Made by a program: the position numbers and the translations under genes | Source: Pipra filicauda | Lineage: Eukaryota; Chordata; Aves; Passeriformes; Pipridae | NCBI RefSeq assembly: GCF_003945595.2 | Contig: NW_024104532.1 | Location: forward strand, 5,765,501 to 5,829,500 | DNA length: 64,000 nt | Direction: 5' to 3' | Notes under the pieces: generated by a model | Databases searched by the model: none | Seen by the model: the letters and a program-made list of their open reading frames with translations, nothing else | What the model was told of the DNA's origin: nothing | Shown here: positions 48,940 through 60,800 of the stretch, piece after piece | How positions within the stretch are numbered: the first letter of the stretch is position 1 | How the letters are laid out: each line of letters starts with the position of its first letter

Positions 48940-49380
48940 CAGCCAACTCCAGTTGAAAAAAACCCCACTTTAAATTGATATGAAGCAGCTTTTTTCCACG
49001 TTTTAAACTATCTAACATAGTCCTTACACATTTCTGACCATTTTTAATAACAGCAGCTCAGCGGACACTGCAGTATATGGAGCAGGCAGAATATATTTAC
49101 CATATGCAAATACATTTGTTTGGGCTTTTAATAAAATTCACTGCAATGCTATTGTGACTGTTTTTCTACTACAAAAAAGCTTTGGGTTTAGCCTCAGAAG
49201 AGATAAAAAGCATCTCCCTCCTTACCAAGCTCAATACTGCATAGTGACCCAAGAAGAAAGAATATTATAATTCATCTATTTTTTTAGCCTCTCAGAATAA
49301 TAAATTTGAAGATCTGACTTGCAACCTCAACTAAAAAGCTTCTTTGAAGCTCTTGATAAAGAAAATGTTTCATAAAGGCC
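48940..49380. promoter_or_regulatory. Regulatory-looking AT-rich block with octamer
   Basis: Unique AT-rich sequence with the exact octamer ATGCAAAT at 49104-49111, inside catatgcaaatac, and several TAAT-like cores. There is no repeat or sustained frame. The texture resembles a conserved noncoding element, which is inference. Confidence 0.33.
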
Positions 49381-49773
49381 ATTTCTGCCTCACAATGGCT
49401 CAGTAGCACTTACACAACATAAGACACAATTCAGGTTGTGCCACAACATCACTGAACATTATCCCGACACTCCACTCAAGTGCAGGCTGTGTATTGTAAC
49501 CTACCCCCATCACCCTTTGTGCAGCATTATGGCAGGAAAAGGGAGCAGAAGACAGAAATTGAGAGGCCAACACCCACAAAAAGGAACACACTACAGCAAT
49601 TGCACCCTTCGAAGAGCTATAGAAATATTGTTCTGGCAAACACTGATCAACCATAAAACAGGATCAAAGGATATGCCCATCACGTTGAAAGTGGCCAAAA
49701 GGAAGAATAAAACCCACTGTAAGAGCAGGTTCCTACATGCTGCTTTTGGAGTACATCGCTGATGTCTAACCAC
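49381..49773. other. Unique noncoding sequence
   Basis: Short frames on both strands, no repeat family and no supported exon. Confidence 0.5.
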
Positions 49774-49830
49774 GTCCTAAGACAGGACCAATGTGTCCTA
49801 GGACACGACCAGTGTGCCCTAGGATATGCT
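49774..49830 (+). repeat. 21-bp tandem repeat, about 2.7 copies
   Basis: Copies start at 49774, 49795 and 49816, exactly 21 bases apart. The units begin gtcctaagacaggaccaatg, gtcctaggacacgaccagtg and gccctaggata. Each of the first two holds a near inverted repeat (gtcct with aggac), so the unit may form a small hairpin. Confidence 0.9.
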
Positions 49831-50746
49831 GTAAAACTCTTGGTGGGAGGACCTGCCCTTCCCTAGCAGTGCTGCATGGAACAGCTCACAGCTGAAAGCA
49901 CATTTTCACCAACAGAAATCTTGCCAGGAGGTCTTTTCTGGATATCAACAGGTCCCCACACTGCTTGGAGGCAACTTTGCCATGGGCAGGCAGCAAAGTG
50001 CACAGGCAGGATTTTGGTACTCAGGACACAGGCGCCTGAGAAGCAGGACCTTGGGCATCATCCAGTTGCATTCCCTCAGAGGGATCTCAGCAGCTAATTA
50101 AGCCATCAACTTCCCAGCATTTGAATGAGCTCATGCATCTCCATATGCTGTTTAGACAGACCATTACTGACACTAATTCAGGGCAAAAAAGCTGCAATTA
50201 AGAGATATCCGTCCCTCTGGAAACACCTAAGCAATCTGGTTCCCTTGAAAATGTGGACAGGTTGTCCCAAGGCCATCAAGCTTCGGGAACTTTCCATTCC
50301 CCCTGAACAGTGACTCTCCCACTGGCCACCTCCTGCCATGCCCAATTCCCACTTCCCAGGGGAGCAGTGCTCAGCACCAGGCAGGGAACAGATGTCTGGC
50401 CCCGTGCAGTTCTGGCCACTGCAGTGGACAGCAGTCCCACTCCCAATCCTGTGGTGGTACCTGGATATGTAGGACATCAAGCAGTTGAATGCCAGGTTGT
50501 CAGGTGGGTATCCTACACTCCAACTCTTGGCCCATATTAAGAATTTAGGAATCTGATTAAATATCCATACATAGAAAGTTAATACAGATTTAATGCACCA
50601 TTGTAAAGTCACTTGCACTGTTTGCTGTTAAACAAGTGTGTGCTTTCACAATCCTTATTTGGCCTGTTTCCAGAGACTTCTCTCCTAAAATTCATTGCAA
50701 ATGATTTGACAATTTTCTGTATGCCACAGTCCTTAAAAGAGATGCA
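49831..50746. other. Unique noncoding sequence
   Basis: Mixed composition. A 146-codon frame on the minus strand (50178-50618) and the plus frames opposite it lack any recognisable domain. Confidence 0.5.
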
Positions 50747-50809
50747 ATGTCTCTGGTTTAGAAAATCATTAAATGCTATGTCTTTGGTTGAGAAAAATCA
50801 TTAAATGCT
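50747..50809 (+). repeat. 31-bp tandem duplication
   Basis: The unit atgtctctggtttagaaaat continuing to cattaaatgct (50747-50777) is directly followed by a second copy with three or four differences (50778-50809). The near identity points to a fairly recent duplication. Confidence 0.92.
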
Positions 50810-53800
50810 ATTGGGCACAACTACAGGCTAACAAAAATGGAGACCAGTTGCCTATCAATAACTTTCAGTTATATAAAATGTAAACAGGAATATGCTTAAA
50901 CTAAACTCAAAATCATTATTACATTAGTATGGCATAGAAAGCATAAAACAATACAGATGCCATCATGCTGCTTTAAGCAGTTAAGGTCATGCTAGTGGCA
51001 ATGCTTGCTTTCAGAGGAATCATGGAATACTTGACACAGAATGATCCACTGAGAGGAGAAATTGTACCTTATGGATGTGGGAAACTGCATGCTCCATCTG
51101 TTTTTCCCTTTATTTTTTCTCCTTTATGAGAGGATTTTGAAGGCTCCTGTTCACTTGACTGACAAGTCCAGCTGCACTTTAACCTCCTTATTAGTCACAC
51201 ACCTCCTTGGGGAAGCCTAAAATCCCTCCATAATGACCAGTGTGTGCACACCCAAACACAAGGATGGGGTTGCCTTAAGAAAGGCTCAAGGCTAAAATGA
51301 GCTCAAGTAGTATATGACTCTGAAATCCTCCTCTGCTTTACAAGCACAGGCTTAAAAAGGGTTTAGTGAGCTCAGACTTAACCCTCTCACTGCTCACAAC
51401 AGGCACGTTCACCACGATCTCCTCCCTAGCCCACAGGTGAGTATTGCACGTAAACTCCACCAAAACAGGGTATTTATCTTAGTGTCTAGACTTGTGCTCT
51501 CAGCTAATTTGGCTGGCTAAGGCACAAATGTAACAGTAAGTGACAGCTGTTTCATGACATATGTTTTAAATATGTTCAGGATGTAATTTCCAGATCTCCT
51601 TTTCCAAACAAATGAAGAGAACACAAGGCAGCAAGGTTGGAACATTTGATGTAATGGCAAATATGGTCATTCTTTGAGAGCTGCAAGATGCCTCTCATGA
51701 AAATGTCCAAATACAGGGTTGTTTTTCAAAAAATAGCCTCTATCATATGTCTTTTGTTTGCTGCTTTTCATTATAATTATTCATTTGACTGAAAACAGAG
51801 GACAGACTTGAGCCTTGGGATTCAGAATCAAGGAACCAGTGTACTATGACTATTTAAGAAACATTTAAGTACTTGTGAGAACCAAGTGAAGACAAAATAC
51901 AGTGAGAGAAGATGCAGAAACTGGTCCTGGGTTAGATCTAACTTGAAAGGTTGGTACCTAAGAGGTGAAGGTGAGTTTTAATTTTGTTTTCTGGGCAATC
52001 CATTGCTACTATTTCAGACAACATGAAGGAGTGAGGATCTCTCTATACAGTGAGTGTGGAAAGCAAAAGGATGCCACAAGTGAAGGTACAGTTCCAGATA
52101 AGGAACCAGCACAAGATGAAGGTTTCATTAAAAAAAAAAAATGTGCCAGTGATTTATCAAACATGGACAAAGTCAAGGCTCTACAGCCCTTGTTCTCAGC
52201 GTAAGAGCAGGAGTTCTTTGCTCTGGTTGACACGTGCAGCAATTCCGTCACTGGATCTTAACCTGCACAAACTCAAATTTAAAAGTTCTGTTTAATCTGA
52301 GGATTGATTACTTGTGTCACACACAAAAGGATAAAAGCTGCCTAGAGGGGAACAGGAAAATGACAGGTAGTTCAGGGATTTCCAACTTTGGCACACAGCG
52401 ATGGGAAGAGAAGACAGACAGGTGACAGGCATGTGCCATGGGGACAAAGGGTTCCTGCCAGCCTGAGAAACATGGAGGGGTTGGGAATGCTGAAGAATGT
52501 ATAACAGAGGAGGAGGGGAAAGTAGAGGTTACATGATTATGGTCAAGCATGTAGGAAGCTATTCTAATTTCAATATCTCTCATGTAAATCAATTCAAGGT
52601 CCAAGATACAGTAGGAAGATAACACCACCAAATACAGAGCTACCATCAAAGGAACTCATTCTCCATCCTTTAATAGGCCATAAAAATTGGTTTTCTCCAC
52701 AATTAATTGCTCTGTGCTGTGCTCACCTTTACAACCCCTGTGGGAGGAAAAACATTGAGAAGAATGAAGGTGTCTGTTACCTTCATCTTCTCAGAAGGAT
52801 GGATATGGTACAGCTGCCTATTTCCTAATTTTCATGGCATTGCACTGCTCATTTGGGAAACATGAAAAATACGGTTGAGTCAATTCCTCTGAGTTATTCT
52901 GGAGGACTCAGGCTCTTGGTAAGATGGAAGGTGATTGAAATTCTATGGCTCTACTTTTTAAGTTATTGAAAACAGAAAACTGCCAGCTGCATGGGACTGA
53001 AAACAGTACGGTCTTTTGGCAGAGTACATGAGCCCAGTATTTTGCTGCTGTTATTTATTGTGCATTTTTAACCCTTCATATTCCCACAGGAGACATTCCT
53101 CAGTCAGAGCTTCACGAGCACACAGGCACAAAGCCATCCCACCCCTCCGACCTCATCCATGTCACTTCACCTTGGTGTTCCTCAAGATCAAAACTACAGG
53201 GGGGGAAACTATGAAAGTTTGGGGCATTCCAGCCCTGCAGATGTTACCACAATTGCCAAGCTGCCTTGGCAACTGCACACAAGAAAGCAAGATGTCACTG
53301 CTGGAAATAACTCAAGTTCCATCTATCCCACAGTTCCTCCATAGTTGACGGACAGGAGGCAGACTCATCACTGTCTCCCCTCAAGCTCCACAGGCAGTCA
53401 GCTCCCAGAGAGCTGGCAAGTAGCCATGCAGCTGGAAAAACAGAGGGATGTTGTCAGATACGTGAACTCTCAAATCCTCTGAAATACCACTGCCAGTTAT
53501 GACCAACCCCAAAAGTTCTGCCCAGGAAAGCCTTGCAGTGCCACAGGCTGAGCTCTGCCGGAGCTCCCCAGCCAAGACCCCTTTGGTGCAGGAGAGAGCC
53601 CCAGGTCTTGCTACAGCTGCACTGACATTGTGCAATAACCGATTACTTTGGGGGTACATCCACACCTAATTCGCAGCCCATGTTCAGCCCAGCTCACCAG
53701 CCCAGATTCCCAAACCAGCTTACATCCTGTCCCAGTTCCTGAGACAGGACCAAAACTGCCCATTTTGTGCTTCCCAGCTCTCCCAGACCGGTGCAGTGTC

Positions 53801-54845
53801 ACGCACGTCTGCAGCTGGAAACCACCCAGGAATTTCTCTGCGTTAACTTGTCCTTCACTGGCTTTGATGTACTTTTGGGAAGACCCTGGATGGGTGGCAA
53901 AGGGACAGGACCACAAATGAGAAACAAGGGGAATGGTGCTGGAGCTCTGATGTCCAAAGCCTTCAGTGCCACAACAGCTTTCAAACATTGAAGGAATCAG
54001 CTGGAAAACAAGGACAGATTTGATACACCCCAAACTTCAGCAAACATCAGGTAGAACTGGCAGAAGATGACTCGGTGCTGATAAATTCCAACCTGTCCCA
54101 GTTTTACAATTACATGTTGTCAAGGCAAATAACCCACAACCAGGTTTCATTTCTTTCCCTTTATTTAAAGAAAACCAATTGTCCTGTCCATGCTGCCAGT
54201 GAGCAGATAAAGGCATTAAAGATGAGCCAACACAAGAAAACTCATTCACCAACAGACACAGTTCGGCCAGTTGGAATTCAGACAAGCTTTTTAACATATC
54301 TTCCATAAGCAAACCCCCAGCTTTGAAGTAATCCTCCCAAAACACTCATGGCAGACAACTACTGCAACCATCTTTTTGATATCCTCGTGTTACATCATGC
54401 ACACGTTTCATCTGGACCTCCCCAGTTCCCCTGCAGGCTCTTTCTGCTTGTTCAAATAAAACCTGAATCTGACCTTGAAGATTACAGACAAAAGTGTAAA
54501 AGTTACATTATGTAACAGCTGAGATTTAAACAATACTAAAGAAGCAGCAGACAGATGTGCATCACTGCAGCACTGCACAGAGGAAAGGTCTCTTCTGAGC
54601 ATGGGGTGGAAGAGGTAGCACTCCCCAGGTGAGGTCTGCTATTGACTGTACAGATTTGCAATTACAAGTACCAATGATATTAACAGTGGTGGAATTAAAA
54701 AAACCCTATTTACTCAATTGTTGTGTTGCCCAAACCTCATTCGAACAAACACAAGTTGATGTTAAAACACCAGGAACCAAGCTTAGGCAGCCAGGATAAT
54801 TAAAATTCCTGGATTGGGGTGAGCATATGTGTTTCAATGTGATTT
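50810..54845. other. Unique noncoding sequence
   Basis: AT-rich at 50.8-52.7 kb and GC-richer at 53-54 kb. Strong donor-like sites occur at 51437 (cccacaggtgagt) and 51971 (gtgaaggtgagttt) but only weak acceptors precede them. An A12 run lies at 52130-52141. No CR1 or gene is recognised in this 4-kb stretch, which is the longest repeat-free interval on the right side. Confidence 0.5.
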
Positions 54846-55037
54846 TCAGGGCTGAACCTGCTGTGATTCATCAGCCTTAACCACGTAGAGACAACAACGT
54901 GAAAATAAACCTATTAGTAGTGCTTTTTTGGGAGGTGAAGGTGCTGCATTCTGTAAGTCAGCAGTTTTCTCAGAGACTGTAGGATCCTGTTTACTACTGC
55001 TCTGCTCTGGAGCTCCCACCTCACTGTTCTGACTCAT
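54846..55037 (-). CDS. Hypothetical 63-residue small open frame
   Basis: A genuine ATG at 55035-55037 (minus strand) opens a 63-codon frame. The N-terminal half is polar and rich in Ser, Gln, Glu and Lys. It is followed by a proline and lysine hinge (PSPPKK), a short hydrophobic patch (ALLIGLF), a cysteine pair and a polar tail ending ESQQVQP. This layout is more protein-like than most frames here, and the pattern of a basic-hydrophobic-Cys-Cys segment recalls small membrane-anchored adaptors, but I recognise no family. The start context is poor (t at -3), an in-frame stop lies two codons upstream, and a weak donor-like cagcaggttcag lies near the end. Chance remains the most likely explanation. 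Confidence 0.15.
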   Translation of the reverse strand: MSQNSEVGAPEQSSSKQDPTVSEKTADLQNAAPSPPKKALLIGLFSRCCLYVVKADESQQVQP

Positions 55038-56568
55038 AAATAATCACCCAGCCTTAGGAACAGCGACTTTGGCTGCAGCTGGATGCGTTTATTGAGGAGG
55101 GACCCAGGCACCCGTCGCTGTGTGAGCATTGACATGAGCTCAGCATTGTAAGAAGGCACCAGGGTTCCCTGGAAAAGCAGCAGGGCAGCGTCTCACTCTC
55201 CCTGGGCACTGCATCCCAGCCTCCTGCAGCATCCCAATCACCCCATGCCCAGGCAGGAGGAAATGCTCACCCACCCACCCACTCAGCTGCCTGAGGGAAA
55301 ACATTCCCAGAGAGTTTACATCAAACCTGTTTTCCACTGGAAAATGGTACTGTGTTAAAACCACGTTTAACTAACCCATTGACAACATGTCATTAAATGC
55401 TGTCAAAAGTGTCAAAACAGACATCCCATAGTTTTCAATTTCCATGTTTGTTGTTATTTTTAATGCAACAGATTCAGCACAGAAAACATTTCGATTAATA
55501 TTAGATATTCAAGATCTCATTTAAATTCAGCATTTAATTCCATGCCAAAATAGGAGGTTTCTGTCCCTGTTTGAGACCCTTTTAAGGAGTACTCAGAATC
55601 AAAATCCTCAGTAACACCTTCCCCTTCCCTGCTTAGTGCCTCCCGTCCTTCCCACAAATCCCTGCTCTGTGCAGAGCCCAGCCTGCCCTCAGCCTGCCAA
55701 CAGAACTTCTCAGTGCAGCTGAGACCTGAGGGCAGGGATTCTCATTTTGAAAACAAACCTGGACCTGGGCAGTTACATTTTGAACATCCATAAAGCCAAG
55801 AATTAAAAAAAAAAAAAAAAAAAGGCAACACAAACCTACATACAGCCACCAGCTCTCCCAGTCCTGCTCCCTGAGCTATGCAGGTAAGACTGCTTTGGTC
55901 ACAGAGAAGCCACAAAGGTTTAGATCAGGCTTATTCTGTAATGAAGATTAATGGCTTCTTTAGCTACAGCTCAGCGTTAAAAAAAAAAAATAAAATTTTT
56001 AAAAAAATAAATCCAAGTTTTACTTGGAGAACAATCTCACAAACTGCACTCTTTCAGCCTGCCTTAAATTAAAGGGGCTTTTTTTCATAAGAGCCTACTT
56101 GCATGATTAAAAGACTATTTGAAATATAAACCTTCCTCCACAGCACAAAAGCAAGGCAAAAAGAAATGATATTCCGTTCTTTCCCAGTAATTGCACAAGG
56201 GCTCAATATTAACCTGGTCAATGAAATTCAATCAGCTGAAAAGCACAGGTAACACTGAGTAGACCAGGCTGTTCCTTCTTAGGAACGTTTTCCTGCAAGT
56301 GAAAGAAAGGAGCATTTATCCTGTGTACATTTCTGGCTCACACACTCGAGCCCTCTCCGGAATCACAGGCTAATGGAATTGTGAACAATAACCCCAGCTC
56401 ACTGTCCTGCCTCACACAGGTGCTCTGGCAGGGTCAGCTGTGAGCACTTGGCATTAACAAGGGGCTTTTATGGAAGGAAGATGGGAAAAGAAGAACAGAG
56501 GATTGCTGTTGGATTTGTGATCTTCTCGGCCCTCAATTATAGTGATATTGAAAAGCAGAATAATCAGT
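55038..56568. other. Unique noncoding sequence with A-rich runs
   Basis: An A19 run lies at 55805-55823 and A-rich or T-rich sequence at 55980-56010. A strong donor-like ctatgcaggtaagac (GT at 55884) is preceded by no convincing acceptor. No gene is supported. Confidence 0.5.
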
Positions 56569-56724
56569 GAATCAAAGAATCATTCAGGTTGGAAAAGCCC
56601 TCTAAAACCATTGAACCCAACTGTTCCCCCAGCACTGCCAAGGCCACCACTGAACCACATCCCAAGGTGCCACATCCACACATCTGTTAAAACCCAGCCT
56701 TGTACAGTGACAACCCCCACCACA
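56569..56724 (-). mobile_element. CR1 LINE, 3' fragment of the second subfamily type
   Basis: The plus strand reads gaatcattcaggttggaaaa, gccctctaaaaccattgaac, cccagcactgccaaggccac, ccacatcccaaggtgccaca and caacccccaccac, the reverse complement of a CR1 3' region. The 3' end is at 56569. It belongs to the same 3'-end type as the 2.3-kb copy and not to the ggcaggggg type. Confidence 0.9.
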
Positions 56725-58440
56725 GGGGCCAAATCCAACTGTTGGGATCACAGGGCCGAGGAATCCAGTGCAAAGGAGCCAGTTTTCCTGGGGTCTCAGT
56801 TTATCTTTCATTGTTCACATACAGAGAGCAGAAGAGCCACCTTGCTCTGCAAATCCTGCGCCTGCGTGGAGACATGTTCGGATGCTCCACGTGAAGGTGG
56901 AGGCCAGAGGATGGAGGGGGTGGGGGGAGAACCCCAAGACATCGACACAGACCTCATTGACCCAGGGCACACATCAATAGGGTTAGAAGTAAAGACACGA
57001 TTGAGAAACCACCAGTTATTCCTTTTACAGGTGAACAAGAAGGAAAACCCACGGAGGTGCTTTGCTTTGCAGAACCTCTGATTCATGGGATCTGTGGGGC
57101 TCAAAGACACCCTGGGCTTCTTCCTCTTGCAGAATAAAGCCTGAAAACACATGCCAGACACAACTCCTCAGCTCACACAATCCAAAGGCTCCCACAGTAC
57201 TGACACCCACACACAAAACAGAGTTCAAGGAGGTAGGATTTGTGAATTGGGAGCAGACAATGGCAGCAGAGCATCTTCTCCACAGCAGGAGCTTCCTGAG
57301 AGAAGCAGGGCTTGGAGGCACCATCAGAACATCACAGACCACACCGGTCTTAATCACATACCAGGGGCACTGCTGTGCCTGCTCTGGAGCTACTCAAATT
57401 TATTCTCATGAGAAAATTCAGCAGCAAACAGCTTATCACGAAATGTGCACATTTTATTTTTTTAACCAAAGGGAGGAATCCACTTGCTAAGGACAAGGCT
57501 GCATTTCCCTTCTCACTGGCAGTGCAAACCAACCACTGTTGTGTGACCTGTTCCTGGGAGGGCACACAAGCGACAGATGATGTACCCAGGCTGCAGGGAG
57601 GTGTGTTGCTGTCCCCAGGCTGGGGGGTAGGGGAAGGATAAGCCATTTCGTCCTGACTTGCTTTTAAGGTGAAATTCACTACCAATTAACAGCTCAGAGA
57701 TCGGCTCTCAGAAGGATAATTACAGCTGTTCGTTCCGCGTTTACGGGTTTGCCAGCTGGTGTCAGACATCGTGCTGGGAGGCAGCAGAGGCAAAGCTGGG
57801 CTTGGCCTTTCTCAAATCCTCCGTTTGTTCACCTTCAGTTTATCTACAGCTCCAGCAAAACTGAAATCCTGGACAATGCAGCAAAAGTGGTATTTTGACC
57901 AGAGCTGAAAGAGGCATTTCGAAACACGCAGCAGACTCTCAGGCAGGGAGCCGGCAGGAGGAATGTCACAGACCTGTGCTTCTCTTGCACCGGGTTTCTC
58001 AAGTGAAAAAAAGGATGCACAAGCGGTCCCCACCGCCACCAAATGAGCCTCAGCCCCATCCCTGATGTACTGGGAGGTGACCAGCTGGCACACTCACATG
58101 GAGCAGTTCTGCCACAGGCACAGGAGCAGGAGAGTCTTTATGCCAGACCTAGCTCCCGGTGTCCTCTGCCTGAGCTGCCACCCGGGCAGGACACACCCGC
58201 AGACATAGGGAGCCTGAAGCAACAGGAAGAGGAGATCTCATCCCTCCCCAGCTGAGGGTATCGCTGCTCCCCACACACCCACCTGGGAGCTCACTTGCAG
58301 CTCCCGTGCCCCGGCCATCACTGCCTTATTCAGGATCCGAGAACGGCAGAGCCCCAGGAGCCGCACATGGCGCTGCTGAGGTGGGGAGAGCACCGAGCCT
58401 CATGTAAATACTTCATAGATTTTTTTTTTCCTCCCTCCAG
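56725..58440. other. Unique noncoding sequence
   Basis: GC-richer with overlapping frames on both strands. 57.65-57.76 kb is a short AT-rich, CpG-containing patch that looks regulatory. The stretch ends in a T-rich then C-rich pyrimidine tract (58420-58438) that makes a strong splice acceptor. Confidence 0.5.
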
Positions 58441-58522
58441 ATGGTGCAATTCAGAAAAATTGTTTTTAAATGATGCCCTGCAGAAACAGCGAGCGGCGCA
58501 GCTAATAACGGGCATATTTCAG
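58441..58522 (+). other. Candidate 82-bp exon with open frame
   Basis: An almost pure pyrimidine tract ending tcctccctccag at 58440 forms an excellent acceptor, and tatttcaggtgagcac gives a strong donor with its GT at 58523. One frame is open across the whole segment and reads a protein-like string that starts WCNSEKLFLND and ends AAQLITGIFQ, entering at phase 1 and leaving at a codon boundary. There are three CpG within the last third (gcgagcggcgc). I recognise no protein family. Of the candidates in this window it has the best pair of splice sites, but there is no homology or transcript support, and a noncoding-RNA exon is equally possible. Confidence 0.25.
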
Positions 58523-60529
58523 GTGAGCACTGACCTCCTTCCCTCCCCAGCCAGCTGAGGCATCCACAGCCCTGCCAGCGCTTTGTACAAATCACCTGCA
58601 GCCCGTGAACTCGAGCAGACGGTCTCTAATTGGAACTGCAGCCCCGCAACCTCCTCCCACTGCTCGTTTATGTTTCCAGCAGGACTCAAAGATGGCTACA
58701 GAAAACAACTCTGATTCATTGCCACATTCAGTAAAATTCTTTTCCTTCCTTCTAAAGCCAAATAACCACATGCACCCAGGAAAAATTAATGTGACTGATG
58801 AGCCCAACTTATCTCTGCTTGAAAACAGTCACAGAGCCTGTAGCAACCAATAAGGAAAACTAGCCTGGAGGCAACGGCCAGCTCCAAATGGACAGATGGA
58901 TGCAGGGACAGACACCCAGTGCAGAGCAGAGCCTGTGAGACTCGACCACAGCATTCCCACACCTCGAGGGTCACTGGCACTGAGGTGCCAAACAGTGACT
59001 TTAACGAGCCATTAGGTAAAAGTTTGAATTTTGTTAGCAGGAGCTGGTCTAAAACCAAAAGTTGGAAAACCTGGGCAGGCTCCATGGAGCCAAGGCTGCT
59101 CCAAGCTCCCCAGAGACACCAAGCTCTGACTGCAAACTCACCCCCTGCTGCTCCTGTATGGACAGACAGGAGCAAATGGGACAGCTTCAGAAAAATTAAG
59201 ATTTAACTTTTTGGCAGTTTTCCCAGTACTTTAAAAAAACACTGTAAAGTAGGTCACTGCACAATATAGAACACTGAAGGGAACAAATTTACACTGTGGG
59301 TGAAAATGGGCTTGGGGTCATCTTAAAACATGAAGTCCAGCTGCAGGCTGCTGCTATGACCAAAGAGCCTTCCCTGCTCCTAGAGCAGCACCAAAAGGAT
59401 TTAAGGCCACCTAAAGACAGCTTCATCCTCATTCCATTCCTTCCCCTTCTCCAGGCTAGGGATGGAACACAGCCCTTCCACCCCCAGGTTTGTGACCACC
59501 GTGCCCACAACCCCTGGTGATGTCCAGAGAAGCTGCTCATCCCCTTCCCCATGGAAAGTCTGAGAGCAGAGGCTTCTTACCTGTGCTGCTGAAAGATGCC
59601 TGGAGCCCCCAGGGCAGGACCAGGCCCAGCCAGGAGCAGAGGACACCTGCCCCCGTTACAGCACAGCCACCCTCCATGCAGACGATTAAATAAAGGTGGT
59701 GGGCAAGCACAGGGAGGTACTGATGGCTGTGACAGAGGCACCTGGGAGCATCACCCCAAGCACACACACCTGCCCAGCACCAAGAATTTCCCTCGGGCTT
59801 GTACAAGGAGGAGGCAGCACAAAAGCCTTCCCTCTTTCCCCTCACCCCTGTACACGTCAGTGGGTAATCTCTAAACCAGCTCAGTCTGTGGTGAACAGCT
59901 GCCCCTTCCTGCACCTGCTTTAGCCACACAAACACATCCAACTCCTCTGTAAATGAGGTTCATTACCAATCCTTCGATTTTCTGTGCATAAATATTTGCA
60001 GAAGCTCTTTATCTTCTTCCTCAGAGCTGCATCTCTCTCCCCAAATGCCCAGCCAGTCTGCTTTTTCATCATTAGAAAATGCTGTAGGCTTAAAAAGTAA
60101 TACTCAACAAGATGCAACTGGGGAGAAGCGTTGCTAGTACAGAATGCATCTGGCAGTGCCCTATCCCAGGGGAAGTGAAAGTTTTGCCTGATAATTCCTC
60201 CCATGTCCCTGGGAATCTGTTTTTCATTTTGTCATGGAGCACAAGCAGCACCATCCCTCCACTGCCTGGTCTCTCTGGAATCCACCAGTGACACCAAGAC
60301 CCACCATGAAGCGTTCCTGCCTCTGAAGCAGGGGAATAGATCTGTCCTTTCTGTTCTCTTCAATTTTTCAAACAAACAGTTCATCCTGCTGCTGCGTCTG
60401 TCACCCTGGGCTGTCTAGTCCATCTCCCAGTGACCTGGGAAGGGCTGTGAAGGTGGCAGCAGGTTGCTGCAGCCCGGGGCATTCGTCAGCACTGCACGTC
60501 ACACCTCACTCGGACGGACACGGATCACC
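58523..60529. other. Unique noncoding sequence
   Basis: Mixed and mostly GC-richer, with no repeat family. Several overlapping frames at 58.8-59.9 kb lie on both strands without domain support. Confidence 0.5.
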
Positions 60530-60800
60530 CTCCGCTTAAGGTTAAAAGCTTTTCCATTAGCAGTTTCGTTGGATGCATTTTGTAAAAAGATAAAGCACCA
60601 TGAGAAAATAAAGCCTTGTCATTTCCCTCTGCAAATAATTCAGGGCTGTAATGAGAATGAATCGATCAAGGCAGAGCACTTGGGTTGCAAGGTCTATCCC
60701 GCAGTGTCAATGGGAAGCGCGTATAAAACGCTGGCACTTTCACGGCCTCGGCACCGTCTGCACAAGGCCAAGGTGCCAAAGGGACCCAGACTCACCTCTG
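60530..60800. promoter_or_regulatory. Regulatory-looking block with CpGs
   Basis: Unique sequence that is AT-rich at first (gcaaataattcagggctgta) and then carries scattered CpG and a tata-like gcgcgtataaaacgctgg at 60717-60734. There is no repeat identity. The texture suggests a conserved element, and the tataaa string could even be part of a promoter, but no initiator or coding exon is recognised downstream. Confidence 0.3.

Noticed and set aside
51403..51436. Possible 34-bp exon ending at a cag|gtgagt donor
   Set aside because: The donor is strong but the acceptor has a weak pyrimidine tract interrupted by purines; too short to evaluate.
55800..56010. A-rich runs as possible retrocopy tails
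   Set aside because: The runs are short or interrupted, no upstream transcript-like body or target-site duplication is visible, and they look like ordinary simple sequence.
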